A stretch of 41,554 nt of DNA from positions 1 through 41,554 of the forward strand of contig NZ_SJSY01000055.1 in the NCBI RefSeq assembly GCF_004352915.1. The letters are read 5' to 3'. The position numbers and the translations under genes are program-made. Under the pieces are notes generated by a model that saw nothing but the letters and a program-made list of their open reading frames with translations, did no database searches and had not been told where the DNA came from. This document shows positions 33,962 to 41,554 of the stretch, one piece after another (positions within the stretch are counted from its first letter, which is position 1; each line of letters starts with the position of its first letter). The DNA comes from Flavobacterium zhairuonense (GTDB lineage Bacteria; Bacteroidota; Bacteroidia; Flavobacteriales; Flavobacteriaceae).

Positions 33962-35020
33962 ATGGATACTAGCAAAGAACTTTTATTCTTTTTTAGTGCT
34001 TTAGGAGCTTTCAACGGAATTATTCTAGGTGTTTATTTCTTCTTTTTTACGAAGAAAAAATATTTGACGAATTATTTTCTTGGCGCGCTTTTATTCGCTT
34101 TAAGCATCCGAATAGGGAAATCTGTATTTGTTTATTTTCATCCCGAACTTCCAAAAATGTATTTGCAATTTGGACTTACGGCTTGTTTTTTTATTGGCCC
34201 TTTTTTGTATTATTTTATTAAGTCAGCGGTCGATGAAGTTCAGGTAATGTCAAGAGCGTGGAAATTTGTATTAGTGTTTTGGGCGACTTTAATTATTGCG
34301 GTTGGTGTTTTATATCCGTACGAAATTTATCCGAAATTATGGGGTGGTTATTTTATAAGAATCATTTACATTCAATGGTTTGTATACATTGTTTTTACGA
34401 GTTTTGAACTCCGTGGTGTTTTGAAAAAAATCTTCAGCCGAAAAGAGAAAACTTCTCCAGCCGAAATATGGTTCGGAATGTTGTTTTTGGGTAATTTTCT
34501 CCTATTTCTATTTTATTTTTTATCCATTATTGGAGCACCTGGCGCTACATACATAAGTGGTGCGGTTGTTTTCTCATTTATATTATACTTGGGAATTTCG
34601 ATTCTTTTGTACAGAAAAAAAACAGACGATTTGTTTTTATTGAATGGAAAGATTTCTAGCAAAAAAATAGATTTGAAGGAAGCGTCAATATGGTCTGAAA
34701 AACTTGAAAATGCCATGTTTGAAAAGAGTTTATATAAAAATCCAAACTTAACGCTTCAAGATTTATCACAAGAAATTAATATTACAAGCCATCAATTATC
34801 GCAGTTTCTGAATAATAATTTAGGAAAGAATTTTACCAGTTATGTAAACGAATTCAGAATTAACGAAGCGTGTAGAATTATCACTTCTTCAGATAAATTA
34901 ACTTTAGAATCTGTCGGTTACGATGTTGGTTTTAATTCTAAATCTACCTTTTTCACAGCATTCAAAAAACATACGGGAACCACTCCACTTAACTACCAGA
35001 TTCAGGCTTTACAGCCGTAA
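33962..35020 (+). CDS. AraC-family regulator with seven-helix membrane domain
   Basis: 352 aa. About seven membrane helices span residues 5-215. Then come a short linker and a C-terminal AraC/XylS DNA-binding domain (about 240-345): two helix-turn-helix units, LTLQDLSQEINITSHQLSQ and LTLESVGYDVGFNSKSTFF, then AFKKHTGTTPLNY. This layout, a membrane sensor fused to AraC HTH, is common in Flavobacteriia. The signal is unknown. The outer-membrane barrel gene that follows after 116 bp on the same strand is the obvious target. Confidence 0.92.
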   Translation: MDTSKELLFFFSALGAFNGIILGVYFFFFTKKKYLTNYFLGALLFALSIRIGKSVFVYFHPELPKMYLQFGLTACFFIGPFLYYFIKSAVDEVQVMSRAWKFVLVFWATLIIAVGVLYPYEIYPKLWGGYFIRIIYIQWFVYIVFTSFELRGVLKKIFSRKEKTSPAEIWFGMLFLGNFLLFLFYFLSIIGAPGATYISGAVVFSFILYLGISILLYRKKTDDLFLLNGKISSKKIDLKEASIWSEKLENAMFEKSLYKNPNLTLQDLSQEINITSHQLSQFLNNNLGKNFTSYVNEFRINEACRIITSSDKLTLESVGYDVGFNSKSTFFTAFKKHTGTTPLNYQIQALQP

Positions 35021-35090
35021 ATTTGGGTATTAATTTATAAATCCGTACTCCTGATTTCGCTTTTTGCAATCTCATTTATTGATTTTCAGA

Positions 35091-35115
35091 TGACTTTTGT
35101 TTCAAATAAAAGTCA
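35091..35115. promoter_or_regulatory. Candidate operator before the barrel gene
   Basis: TGACTTTT (35091-35098) and AAAAGTCA (35108-35115) are exact inverted arms around 9 bp, 21 bp before the barrel-gene ATG. No T-run follows, so an operator for the neighbouring AraC-type protein, or a leader hairpin, is likelier than a terminator. Confidence 0.4.
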
Positions 35116-35136
35116 AACTGCTAATCGTTAAAATTT

Positions 35137-37377
35137 ATGAGATTTATAAAATGGGTTATCCTTTCTGTTTTTTTTCTTGCTTTTTCATCAATAGAAATAA
35201 AAGCGCAACGCTTCAAAAATGTTAAAGACAAAAGTTATTATAACGATGATGTAATCCTCGGAAAAAAGCCATTAAAGTCTGCTCAAGATACGGTGCTTAG
35301 TAAAGAGAATAAGCAAAATGAGTTAAATGAAGTGGTTATAAAAAGCCAAGCTTCACTGTTAAAATATGGAGCAAACGGAAATATTGAGGTAAATGTAAAC
35401 GGAACCGTTCTGGCAACAAGCAGTTCGGTAAGCGAATTATTAGGAAGGGTGCCAAATGTTGTGGTCGCCGATGGAGAAATTAGCGTTGTCGGAAAAGGTG
35501 AGGCGATAATTTATCTCAACGGAGTTTTGATTAATTACGAACGTTTTGCTGCAATTCCGGTTTCACAGATTCAAAAAATTGAAGTCATTTCCAATCCTTC
35601 TTCCAGATACGATGCCGAAGGAAAAGCGGTAATCAATATTGTAACCAAACAAAATAAGGAAAGCGGTGTAATGGGAACGGTCAATCAGCATGTAACAATT
35701 TCCAAATTTGGCGGAACGCTTTATAACACGCTTTTGGATTTTAATTATTCAAAAGGGAAATTCTCTTTTGTTACTAATTACGGATTGCAAGTGGGAAGAA
35801 ACCGCGAATTGCTGTACACTACTAGAACACGCCCAAATCCTGATGATTTTATGAAATCTGAATTGACTACCGATTGGAAAAGAAGATTTAATAATTATTC
35901 GAATTTCGGATTTGGAGTTCAATATAGTTTTTCTCCAAATAATTATATTTCATTGGCTTATAGCGGCAATGTGAATGATTTGGGCGGAATTACAGAAAGC
36001 AGAAATTCCATTACCAACAATTCCGGAAAGAGTTTTTATGCCACAGATGTTGACCGAAATGATGTCTTACTAAATCAGTTTATTAATTTGAATTATAATT
36101 TTACAAACTCTAAAGGTTCTACACTGTTTATAGGATCGCAATTTTCTAATTATAATCAGACCATAGGAGATTTTATTGAAGAAACCAGCTTGGTTGAACA
36201 GACAGATTCTGAAAGATATTTAAAGAATAATGTCGGAAGCCAAATCAATATAATTGCAGTTCAAGCCGATTATTCGAAGAAAATAGATGAAAAAACAAAA
36301 CTCGAAATAGGAGCGAAGTTCAGCCACGCCACGATAAACTCAGGAACAGATTTTTTGATTTCTGATGATGAAATAAATTTTGAGCTGGACGATGTGCTTT
36401 CGAGTGATTTTGAATACAATGAAAAAATTGCTGCCGCTTACTTTAATTATATTATGACATTAAACGAAAAAGTCAATTTTTCGCTTGGTGCTAGAGCGGA
36501 GCGAACCACTTATAATTTGTTTACAGATGCCAATGGAATTCAAAAATTTGATAAATCGTATGGAAATTTTTTTCCGAATGCACTTTTAAATTTTAATCTT
36601 TCAGAAGACTGGAAAGGGCATTTTTCGTATGTTTCCAGAATTACAAGGCCGAGATATCAGGCTTTAAACCCATACGTAATTTATCAAGATCCGTTTACGA
36701 CCATTGAAGGAAATCCGAATCTGCTTCCTGAGAAAACACATGCTTTTGAGTTAGGGGCAATGTATAAAAAGTTCGATTTTAAAGTGGGATACACTTATAA
36801 AATAGATCCGATTTCTGCGGCTGCTCTGCGCGGAGATACGCCAAATAGTTATATTTTAAGAGCGCTGAATCTAGAAAAAGGGCATGCTTTTTTTGCTTCG
36901 TTTTCAAGATCTTTCAATGTCAAATGGTGGAATTCTGTTAATACAGCAAGCATTACATGGCAGAAATCTCTAGACAATTATTATGAGTTTGAATTTAGTC
37001 CTGTAGAACCTCAGATTTATTTATATACCAATAATACATTTACGATTCCTAAACTTTTTAAACTGCAGCTTTTGGCCTGGTATTTAAGCGATAGAAGTTA
37101 TGGATTAGGAAGCGAAAACAGCCGATCGACCGTAACTTTAGGAATAGAAAGAAACTTTTTTAAAGATGCGCTAAGACTCAATTTTACTGCAAACGACATC
37201 TTTCATAAATTTATGGTTTCTGGTGATTATAATGTGGGACAAACACAAATTTATTATCACAGAACTTACAGCACTAATTATTTTAAATTAATTGCAACGT
37301 ACAGTTTTGGAAATTCAAATAAGACTACCTATAAAAAATCGGAAGTTGAGCAATCGGAGGATAATAGGGCAAGATAA
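35137..37377 (+). CDS. Outer-membrane beta-barrel family protein (TonB receptor-like)
   Basis: 746 aa. Signal peptide about 1-23 (SSIEIKAQ). A plug-like domain (about 65-170) contains ELNEVVIKSQASLLKYGANG, VSELLGRVPNVVVADGEISV and IEVISNPSSRYDAEGKAVIN, the hallmark of the OMP_b-brl_3 group of TonB-receptor-like proteins. A barrel follows (RITRPRYQALNPYVIYQDPF, EGNPNLLPEKTHAFELG). The usual carboxypeptidase-like N-terminal domain is missing, and the C-terminal 15 residues after SFGNSNK are charged rather than a closing strand. Cargo unknown. Probably controlled by the AraC-type protein next door. Confidence 0.9.
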   Translation: MRFIKWVILSVFFLAFSSIEIKAQRFKNVKDKSYYNDDVILGKKPLKSAQDTVLSKENKQNELNEVVIKSQASLLKYGANGNIEVNVNGTVLATSSSVSELLGRVPNVVVADGEISVVGKGEAIIYLNGVLINYERFAAIPVSQIQKIEVISNPSSRYDAEGKAVINIVTKQNKESGVMGTVNQHVTISKFGGTLYNTLLDFNYSKGKFSFVTNYGLQVGRNRELLYTTRTRPNPDDFMKSELTTDWKRRFNNYSNFGFGVQYSFSPNNYISLAYSGNVNDLGGITESRNSITNNSGKSFYATDVDRNDVLLNQFINLNYNFTNSKGSTLFIGSQFSNYNQTIGDFIEETSLVEQTDSERYLKNNVGSQINIIAVQADYSKKIDEKTKLEIGAKFSHATINSGTDFLISDDEINFELDDVLSSDFEYNEKIAAAYFNYIMTLNEKVNFSLGARAERTTYNLFTDANGIQKFDKSYGNFFPNALLNFNLSEDWKGHFSYVSRITRPRYQALNPYVIYQDPFTTIEGNPNLLPEKTHAFELGAMYKKFDFKVGYTYKIDPISAAALRGDTPNSYILRALNLEKGHAFFASFSRSFNVKWWNSVNTASITWQKSLDNYYEFEFSPVEPQIYLYTNNTFTIPKLFKLQLLAWYLSDRSYGLGSENSRSTVTLGIERNFFKDALRLNFTANDIFHKFMVSGDYNVGQTQIYYHRTYSTNYFKLIATYSFGNSNKTTYKKSEVEQSEDNRAR

Positions 37378-37378
37378 G

Positions 37379-37603
37379 TTATTTTACACTTTCGGATAAA
37401 ATCATTAAAACAAGAATAACCACAACGCAAATGAAAACCGAATTAGGATTTGCAAAGTTGATTGTCCAGCCTAGTTCTTTAATTTTCTTTGGCGGGAACA
37501 TCCTTTTATCTTTTGGGTTGTAATAAAATATTCCCCAAATCCAATTATTTGGATCATTATGCCAATTGTTTTTTTCTTCCTCGGAAGGTTTTCGATCTTG
37601 CAT
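37379..37603 (-). CDS. Small DUF5808-type membrane protein
   Basis: 74 aa. WGIFYYNPKDKRMFPPKK (about 23-40) followed by LGWTINFANPNS is the DUF5808 signature. A single C-terminal membrane helix (about 52-69, VFICVVVILVLMIL) follows. The N-terminus is acidic and cytoplasmic. Function unknown. It converges on the barrel gene, with one base between the stops. Confidence 0.8.
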   Translation of the reverse strand: MQDRKPSEEEKNNWHNDPNNWIWGIFYYNPKDKRMFPPKKIKELGWTINFANPNSVFICVVVILVLMILSESVK

Positions 37604-37689
37604 AATTCAGAATTTAAATTTATGAATATAAAGCAAAGTAAGTTACGGACAATATCTATAAAAAATAAGAAAAATAATACTTTTTACAT

Positions 37690-37727
37690 TAAATAAAAAA
37701 AGGCTACACAATTAAGTGGAGCCTTTT
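37690..37727 (-). terminator. lysC terminator
   Basis: AAAAGGCTACAC (37698-37709) and GTGGAGCCTTTT (37716-37727) form a 12-bp stem with one A-G mismatch. On the minus strand TTTTTT follows. It lies 42 bp after the lysC stop. Confidence 0.75.
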
Positions 37728-37769
37728 CTAAAATATATTTGAATTGAAATAATTACCTTATTGTAAGGG

Positions 37770-39029
37770 CTAGTTTAATTCTTTAGTAACAATCTGCATA
37801 GTTTCACGGCTAACTTGTTTTAATAAAACTTCTTTGTTAGCCTCAACTGTTTGCGCTGCATCTTCGGTAAAGTGACGAATTGTATATAAAGTTACATTTT
37901 CACTGTATTCTACTTTGAATTTTTTCGAAAGAATTGCATTCAAGTCATTGAAGTTTCCAAATTTATCTTCCACACAAACAGAGAAACTAATTGCTGAGTT
38001 CTGGATCAAATTTACTTTGATTTTAAATTCGTGGAATAAACCAAAAATCTCGCTGATGTTTTCTTCCATAATGAAAGAGAAATCAATAGAAGAAAGCGAA
38101 ATTAAAAGCTGTTCTCTTTTTACGATAAAACATGGATATTGTGGCTCCAAGTCAACACCTTTTGAAACACAAGTTCCTTTTAATAAAGGATTCACGAATG
38201 ATTTTACGTATAACGGAATCTCTTTTTTCTGTAACGGTTGTAATGTTTTTGGATGAATAACTGTAGCTCCGTAAAAAGCTAACTCGATTGCTTCGCGATA
38301 TGAAATTTGATTCAACAAACTTGCATTTTCAAAATAGCGAGGATCGGCATTCATAACTCCAGGAACATCTTTCCAGATGGTAACGCTTTCTGCATTCAAG
38401 CAATAAGCAAAAATTCCGGCAGTATAATCAGAACCTTCACGGCCAAGAGTTGTAGTGAAATTGTTTTCATCAGCACCTAAAAATCCTTGTGTGATATTTA
38501 ATTGTTTTCTTGGAACATTTTTGCTGATGTTTTGTTGTGTAGTTTCCCAATCAACTTCTGCATCTCTGTAGTTTGCATTCGTTTTAATGAAATTACGAAC
38601 GTCAAGCCATTGCGTCTGAATTCCTCTGAAATTCATATAGTGGCTTAAAATATTTGTCGAAATCAATTCACCAAAACTTACAACTTGGTCGTAAACGAAA
38701 TTGTAGTTTGGCGATTTGTTATGTGCCAAAAAGTATTCTAATTCTTCAAATTGTGCATTTACAGCTGAGAAAACCTCATGATTTTCGTCATCAAATAAAT
38801 CCAATAATATTTGATTGTGATATTTTTTTATTTCTTGTACAGATGAATTTAATTCTGCTGATTTGTCAAAATAATTCTTGATTACAACTTCAAGAGCATT
38901 TGTTGTTTTTCCCATAGCCGAAACTACAAGAATTACATCTTCGTAACCTACTTTTTGTAAAACGTCATATACGTTTTTAATTCCATCTGCATCTTTTACC
39001 GATGCTCCTCCAAATTTAAATACTCTCAT
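37770..39029 (-). CDS. lysC: Aspartate kinase, monofunctional
   Basis: 419 aa. Phosphorylates aspartate in the first step towards lysine, threonine and methionine. Kinase motifs: MRVFKFGGASVKD at the start, VVSAMGKTTNAL (about 35-46), QVVSFGELIST, TTLGREGSDYTAG (about 193-205) and WKDVPGVMNADPRYF (about 220-234). A regulatory ACT-like region (about 290-400) follows; its first part (LLISLSSIDFSFIMEENI) resembles the lysine-sensitive type. No homoserine dehydrogenase domain. The GNAT gene lies 62 bp upstream on the same strand and may share its transcript. Confidence 0.96.
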   Translation of the reverse strand: MRVFKFGGASVKDADGIKNVYDVLQKVGYEDVILVVSAMGKTTNALEVVIKNYFDKSAELNSSVQEIKKYHNQILLDLFDDENHEVFSAVNAQFEELEYFLAHNKSPNYNFVYDQVVSFGELISTNILSHYMNFRGIQTQWLDVRNFIKTNANYRDAEVDWETTQQNISKNVPRKQLNITQGFLGADENNFTTTLGREGSDYTAGIFAYCLNAESVTIWKDVPGVMNADPRYFENASLLNQISYREAIELAFYGATVIHPKTLQPLQKKEIPLYVKSFVNPLLKGTCVSKGVDLEPQYPCFIVKREQLLISLSSIDFSFIMEENISEIFGLFHEFKIKVNLIQNSAISFSVCVEDKFGNFNDLNAILSKKFKVEYSENVTLYTIRHFTEDAAQTVEANKEVLLKQVSRETMQIVTKELN

Positions 39030-39091
39030 TTTTTAATTTATAGATTTTAGTTTTTAGATTTCAGTTTGGGGCGAAATCTTACTGTTTTATT

Positions 39092-39580
39092 TTACAATTT
39101 TTCTAGAAATGAATTTAGTCCTGCTTCATCCATTTGAACAACTCTCCATTCGTCAAGAATTCTTGCGCCAGAATTCTCGTAAAATTTAACTGCAGGAGTA
39201 TTCCAATCTAAGACATTCCATTCTACTCGTCTTACCTTGTCTTTTTTTCCTTGTTTCATGATTTCAGCATAAAGTGCAGAACCTAAACCGGTACCGCGCA
39301 TTTTTTCTTTTACAATCAAATCTTCAAGATGAATTGTTTTTCCTTTCCAAGTAGAATAGCGGTAGTAATATAACGCAATTCCAACAATTTCTTTTTGTTT
39401 TTCTTCGTTTTCAATTTCTGCTACAAAAACATGAAATAATGGTTTTTCTCCAAAACCGTCACGAACTAAATCTTCTTCTGTAACAACGACCGCTTCGGGT
39501 TCTTTTTCGAATATCGCCAGTTCCTGAATTAGCCCTAACACCGATTTCATGTCTTCAGGATTTCCTTTTCTAATATTCAT
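39092..39580 (-). CDS. GNAT-family N-acetyltransferase
   Basis: 162 aa single GNAT domain. LEDLIVKEKMRGTGLGSALY (about 85-104) contains the acetyl-CoA pyrophosphate loop RGTGLG. WNVLDWNTPAVKFYENSGA (about 120-138) is motif B, typical of diamine/thialysine-type acetyltransferases, so spermidine or a lysine analogue is a plausible substrate. It diverges from fbp and precedes lysC. From memory, this three-gene neighbourhood recurs in Flavobacterium. Confidence 0.93.
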   Translation of the reverse strand: MNIRKGNPEDMKSVLGLIQELAIFEKEPEAVVVTEEDLVRDGFGEKPLFHVFVAEIENEEKQKEIVGIALYYYRYSTWKGKTIHLEDLIVKEKMRGTGLGSALYAEIMKQGKKDKVRRVEWNVLDWNTPAVKFYENSGARILDEWRVVQMDEAGLNSFLEKL

Positions 39581-39711
39581 ATATTCGTATTATTAAGTGT
39601 TTATTAGCTAAAAAAGCGTTTTTTTACTAGGTACTTTTTGCTGATAATTAGCAAATATACAATAGTAGTAAACTAACAACATAATTTTTAAATCATTCTC
39701 ACAAAATAAAC

Positions 39712-39719
39712 GATATTTG
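39712..39719 (+). promoter_or_regulatory. Candidate fbp -7 element
   Basis: GATATTTG differs from TAnnTTTG at one place (first base), 32 bp before the fbp ATG. Confidence 0.3.
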
Positions 39720-39751
39720 TGACTTAAAAATAAAACTACAACGATATAGTA

Positions 39752-40756
39752 ATGGAAGAACGCAATAAAACACTGGGAGAGTTTATTATTGAGAACCAAA
39801 AAGCATTTCAGTATTCGTCGGGAGAGCTTTCCCGTATTATCAACTCTATACGTTTGGCAGCAAAAGTTGTCAACTATAAAGTAAACCAAGCCGGACTTGT
39901 GGACATCATCGGCGCCGCAGGCGAACAAAATGTTCAAGGAGAAGACCAGCAAAAATTAGATGTCTATGCAAACGAAGTATTTATCCAGACGTTAATAAAC
40001 CGTGAGATTGTCTGTGGTATTGCTTCTGAAGAAAACGACGATTTTATAACTGTTCAGGGGAGCGACAACAGTCATAATAATAAGTACGTGATCTTAATGG
40101 ATCCGCTTGACGGATCTTCAAACATTGATGTGAATGTTTCTGTGGGAACTATTTTTTCTGTTTTCAGAAGAATAACTCCAATAGGAACTCCGGTAACAAG
40201 CGAGGATTTTTTACAACCGGGAATCAATCAAGTTGCAGCAGGCTACGTAATTTATGGAACTTCAACTATGTTGGTTTATACTACAGGACATGGCGTAAAT
40301 GGATTTACACTAAATCCAGCAATTGGTACATTTTATCTTTCGCACCCAAACATGAGGTTTCCTGAAAATGGAAATATCTATTCGGTAAACGAAGGAAATT
40401 ATGTTCATTTTCCGCAAGGAGTAAAAAATTACATTAAATATTGTCAGCGCGAAGAAGAAGATAGACCATACACTTCAAGATATATAGGAAGTCTTGTGGC
40501 CGATTTTCATCGAAATATGATTAAGGGTGGCGTTTATATTTATCCGACAAGTTCAAAAGCACCGAAAGGAAAATTACGTTTGTTATATGAATGTAATCCG
40601 ATGGCGTTTATTGCTGAACAAGCTGGAGGAAAAGCAACAGATGGTTTTGGAAGAATTATGGAAATCCAGCCGACTGAATTGCATCAAAGGGTTCCGTTTT
40701 TCTGTGGAAGCAAAAACATGGTTGAAAAAGCGGAGGAATTTATGGCAGAAGTTTAA
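39752..40756 (+). CDS. fbp: Fructose-1,6-bisphosphatase, class I
   Basis: 334 aa. Hydrolyses fructose 1,6-bisphosphate in gluconeogenesis. The metal-binding signature [19 protein letters not shown] lies at about 112-130, EENDD at about 91-95, and the sugar-phosphate segment [22 protein letters not shown] at about 272-293, all standard for class I. Full length, cytoplasmic. The start [11 protein letters not shown] is family-like and fits the divergent promoter region. Confidence 0.97.
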   Translation: MEERNKTLGEFIIENQKAFQYSSGELSRIINSIRLAAKVVNYKVNQAGLVDIIGAAGEQNVQGEDQQKLDVYANEVFIQTLINREIVCGIASEENDDFITVQGSDNSHNNKYVILMDPLDGSSNIDVNVSVGTIFSVFRRITPIGTPVTSEDFLQPGINQVAAGYVIYGTSTMLVYTTGHGVNGFTLNPAIGTFYLSHPNMRFPENGNIYSVNEGNYVHFPQGVKNYIKYCQREEEDRPYTSRYIGSLVADFHRNMIKGGVYIYPTSSKAPKGKLRLLYECNPMAFIAEQAGGKATDGFGRIMEIQPTELHQRVPFFCGSKNMVEKAEEFMAEV

Positions 40757-40765
40757 TAACGATAC

Positions 40766-40773
40766 TATCTTTG
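40766..40773 (+). promoter_or_regulatory. -7 element of the small lipoprotein gene
   Basis: TATCTTTG fits TAnnTTTG exactly, 10 bp after the fbp stop and 51 bp before the lipoprotein ATG. The gene therefore probably has its own promoter. Confidence 0.45.
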
Positions 40774-40823
40774 TAAACGCAACCTTTTTGCATTTTCAGC
40801 ATCTATTAAATAAAAATAGACAT

Positions 40824-41198
40824 ATGAAAAATATATTTGTTTTGGTTGTCCTGGTTTTTACTTTAGTTGGCTGTTCTAATGATGATTCGTCTGAATTAAG
40901 AATTCGATTGTCGAATGCCAGTAAATTCAATTTTCAAAATATTATAGTAAACACTTCAACGGGTAATGTGAATTTTCAGAATGTAAATTCTGGACAGAAG
41001 TCAGGGTATAAAACTTTTTCGTTAGCATATAGATATGCATTTGTTGAATTGCAAATAGATGGAAAAACCTATACATTACAGCCTATTGATTATGTTGGGG
41101 AAACGCCATTGCAAAAAGGGAATTATACATACGAGATTACCGCAAATGATTCTCAAAACCAATACGGAAAATTGAATTTGAAATTAATTAAGGATTAA
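40824..41198 (+). CDS. Small lipoprotein of unknown function
   Basis: 124 aa from ATG 40824. The frame continues upstream to 40527 but only overlaps fbp out of frame. The signal peptide ends at Cys17 (FTLVGCSNDDSSE); acidic residues after the cysteine suggest surface export. The mature part is a small beta-rich domain with alternating polar and hydrophobic residues (FNFQNIIVNTSTGNVNF, FVELQIDGKTYTLQP, YTYEITANDSQNQYG). No family recognised. It lies 67 bp after fbp. Confidence 0.8.
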   Translation: MKNIFVLVVLVFTLVGCSNDDSSELRIRLSNASKFNFQNIIVNTSTGNVNFQNVNSGQKSGYKTFSLAYRYAFVELQIDGKTYTLQPIDYVGETPLQKGNYTYEITANDSQNQYGKLNLKLIKD

Positions 41199-41554
41199 TG
41201 TGCAATTCAATTTCATGAAAAAACCCGACAGATTTTTAAAACTTGTCGGGTTTGTTATTTGATAAAAAAAGCAGATTCGCTTTCTTAAATCCATATAATT
41301 GCATTTTTTAATCTAAACTGGACTGAAGTCCAGCTCTACAATATAATTTGTTCCTTCGGAACTGAAAGAGAGCTTTGGCTCGGCCCATGTTGTATGGCCG
41401 GATTTCAGTCCGGTTTGTGGTTGAAAGTATAAAGCACAAAAAATAAACCCGACAGGTTTTTAAAACTTGTCGGGTTTGTTATTTGATAAAAAAAGCAGAT
41501 TCTCTTTTTCTTAAATCCATTGATTGCATTTTTTAATCTAAACTGGACTGAAGT
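41199..41554. repeat. Gene-free end with a tandem repeat unit of about 225 bp
   Basis: Two copies of a block occur at 41221-41329 and 41445-41554 (offset 224-226), differing at a few bases and short indels; the second runs off the window. Each block starts with a terminator-like stem, AAACCCGACAG paired with CTTGTCGGGTTT, and ends in AACTGGACTGAAGT. Between them a complete REP-like element (41316-41415) has inverted ends of about 19 bp (16 matching), each of which is itself a small palindrome, such as CTGGACT-GA-AGTCCAG. No gene. Confidence 0.8.

Noticed and set aside
40527..40823. Longer start for the small lipoprotein
   Set aside because: Overlaps fbp in another frame. The lipoprotein signal peptide starts at 40824, and a -7 element lies at 40766.
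1..41554. tRNA or rRNA genes, prophage, toxin-antitoxin or defence system
   Set aside because: I looked on both strands and found no cloverleaf-like sequence, phage gene or recognisable defence protein.

Overview
The window is AT-rich chromosomal DNA from a member of the Bacteroidota, most probably Flavobacterium or a close relative. This rests on type IX secretion (T9SS) C-terminal sorting domains, several TonB-dependent receptors and family-specific outer-membrane barrels, lipoproteins with CSSSDD-type starts, DUF4271 next to hemD, DUF4296 next to a dihydroorotase, promoters of the TTG-N19/20-TAnnTTTG type, weak Shine-Dalgarno sites and many palindromic intergenic repeats. No tRNA, rRNA, phage, insertion-sequence transposase or CRISPR array was found.

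Layout. 1-2832 (minus): a TonB-dependent receptor cut by the left edge and, upstream of it, a one-domain ModE-like regulator; together they suggest a molybdate/tungstate uptake locus. 3033-5897: leuS. 6330-8237: a secreted alpha/beta hydrolase, an ECF sigma factor and an overlapping membrane protein that is probably its anti-sigma factor. 8366-9987: YugP-type membrane zinc peptidase, a small membrane protein and an Lrp/AsnC regulator. 10266-17978: core genes: hemD-DUF4271, a polyprenol-phosphate-mannose-synthase-like glycosyltransferase, dihydroorotase, a DUF4296 lipoprotein, an epimerase, tyrS and a LuxE-family acyl-adenylating protein.

18165-28263 is the most interesting part and looks like a phosphate-starvation locus. 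It holds a PhoB-like regulator and PhoR-like kinase, an OprO/OprP-type porin, a 938-aa TonB-dependent receptor, a 527-aa T9SS substrate, a beta-helix-like surface lipoprotein and a tiny protein that is little more than a sorting domain. Upstream of the receptor, the lipoprotein and the porin I find ladders of a TAACAT-like heptamer repeated every 11 bp, the geometry of an E. coli PHO box but with a different word. In all three the ladder keeps the same phase to a TAnnTTTG-like -7 element. No pst or phoU genes lie in the window.

28345-41198: a MurG-like glycosyltransferase, a secreted Lys/Ala-rich protein ending in a PBCV-specific basic adaptor-like domain, a 1143-aa outer-membrane protein, an AraC-type membrane regulator with an outer-membrane barrel gene, a DUF5808 protein, aspartate kinase, a GNAT acetyltransferase, fructose-1,6-bisphosphatase and a small lipoprotein.

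Intergenic DNA is rich in non-coding repeats: a 13-bp tandem array inside 20-bp inverted repeats (18.0 kb), a 166-bp element with perfect 29-bp inverted ends between the phoB- and phoR-like genes (25.5 kb), a nested hairpin element (29.5 kb), a composite repeat cluster after leuS (6.0 kb) and a tandemly repeated unit of about 225 bp at the right end. All coordinates, spacings and alignments were worked out by eye; no database search was possible.
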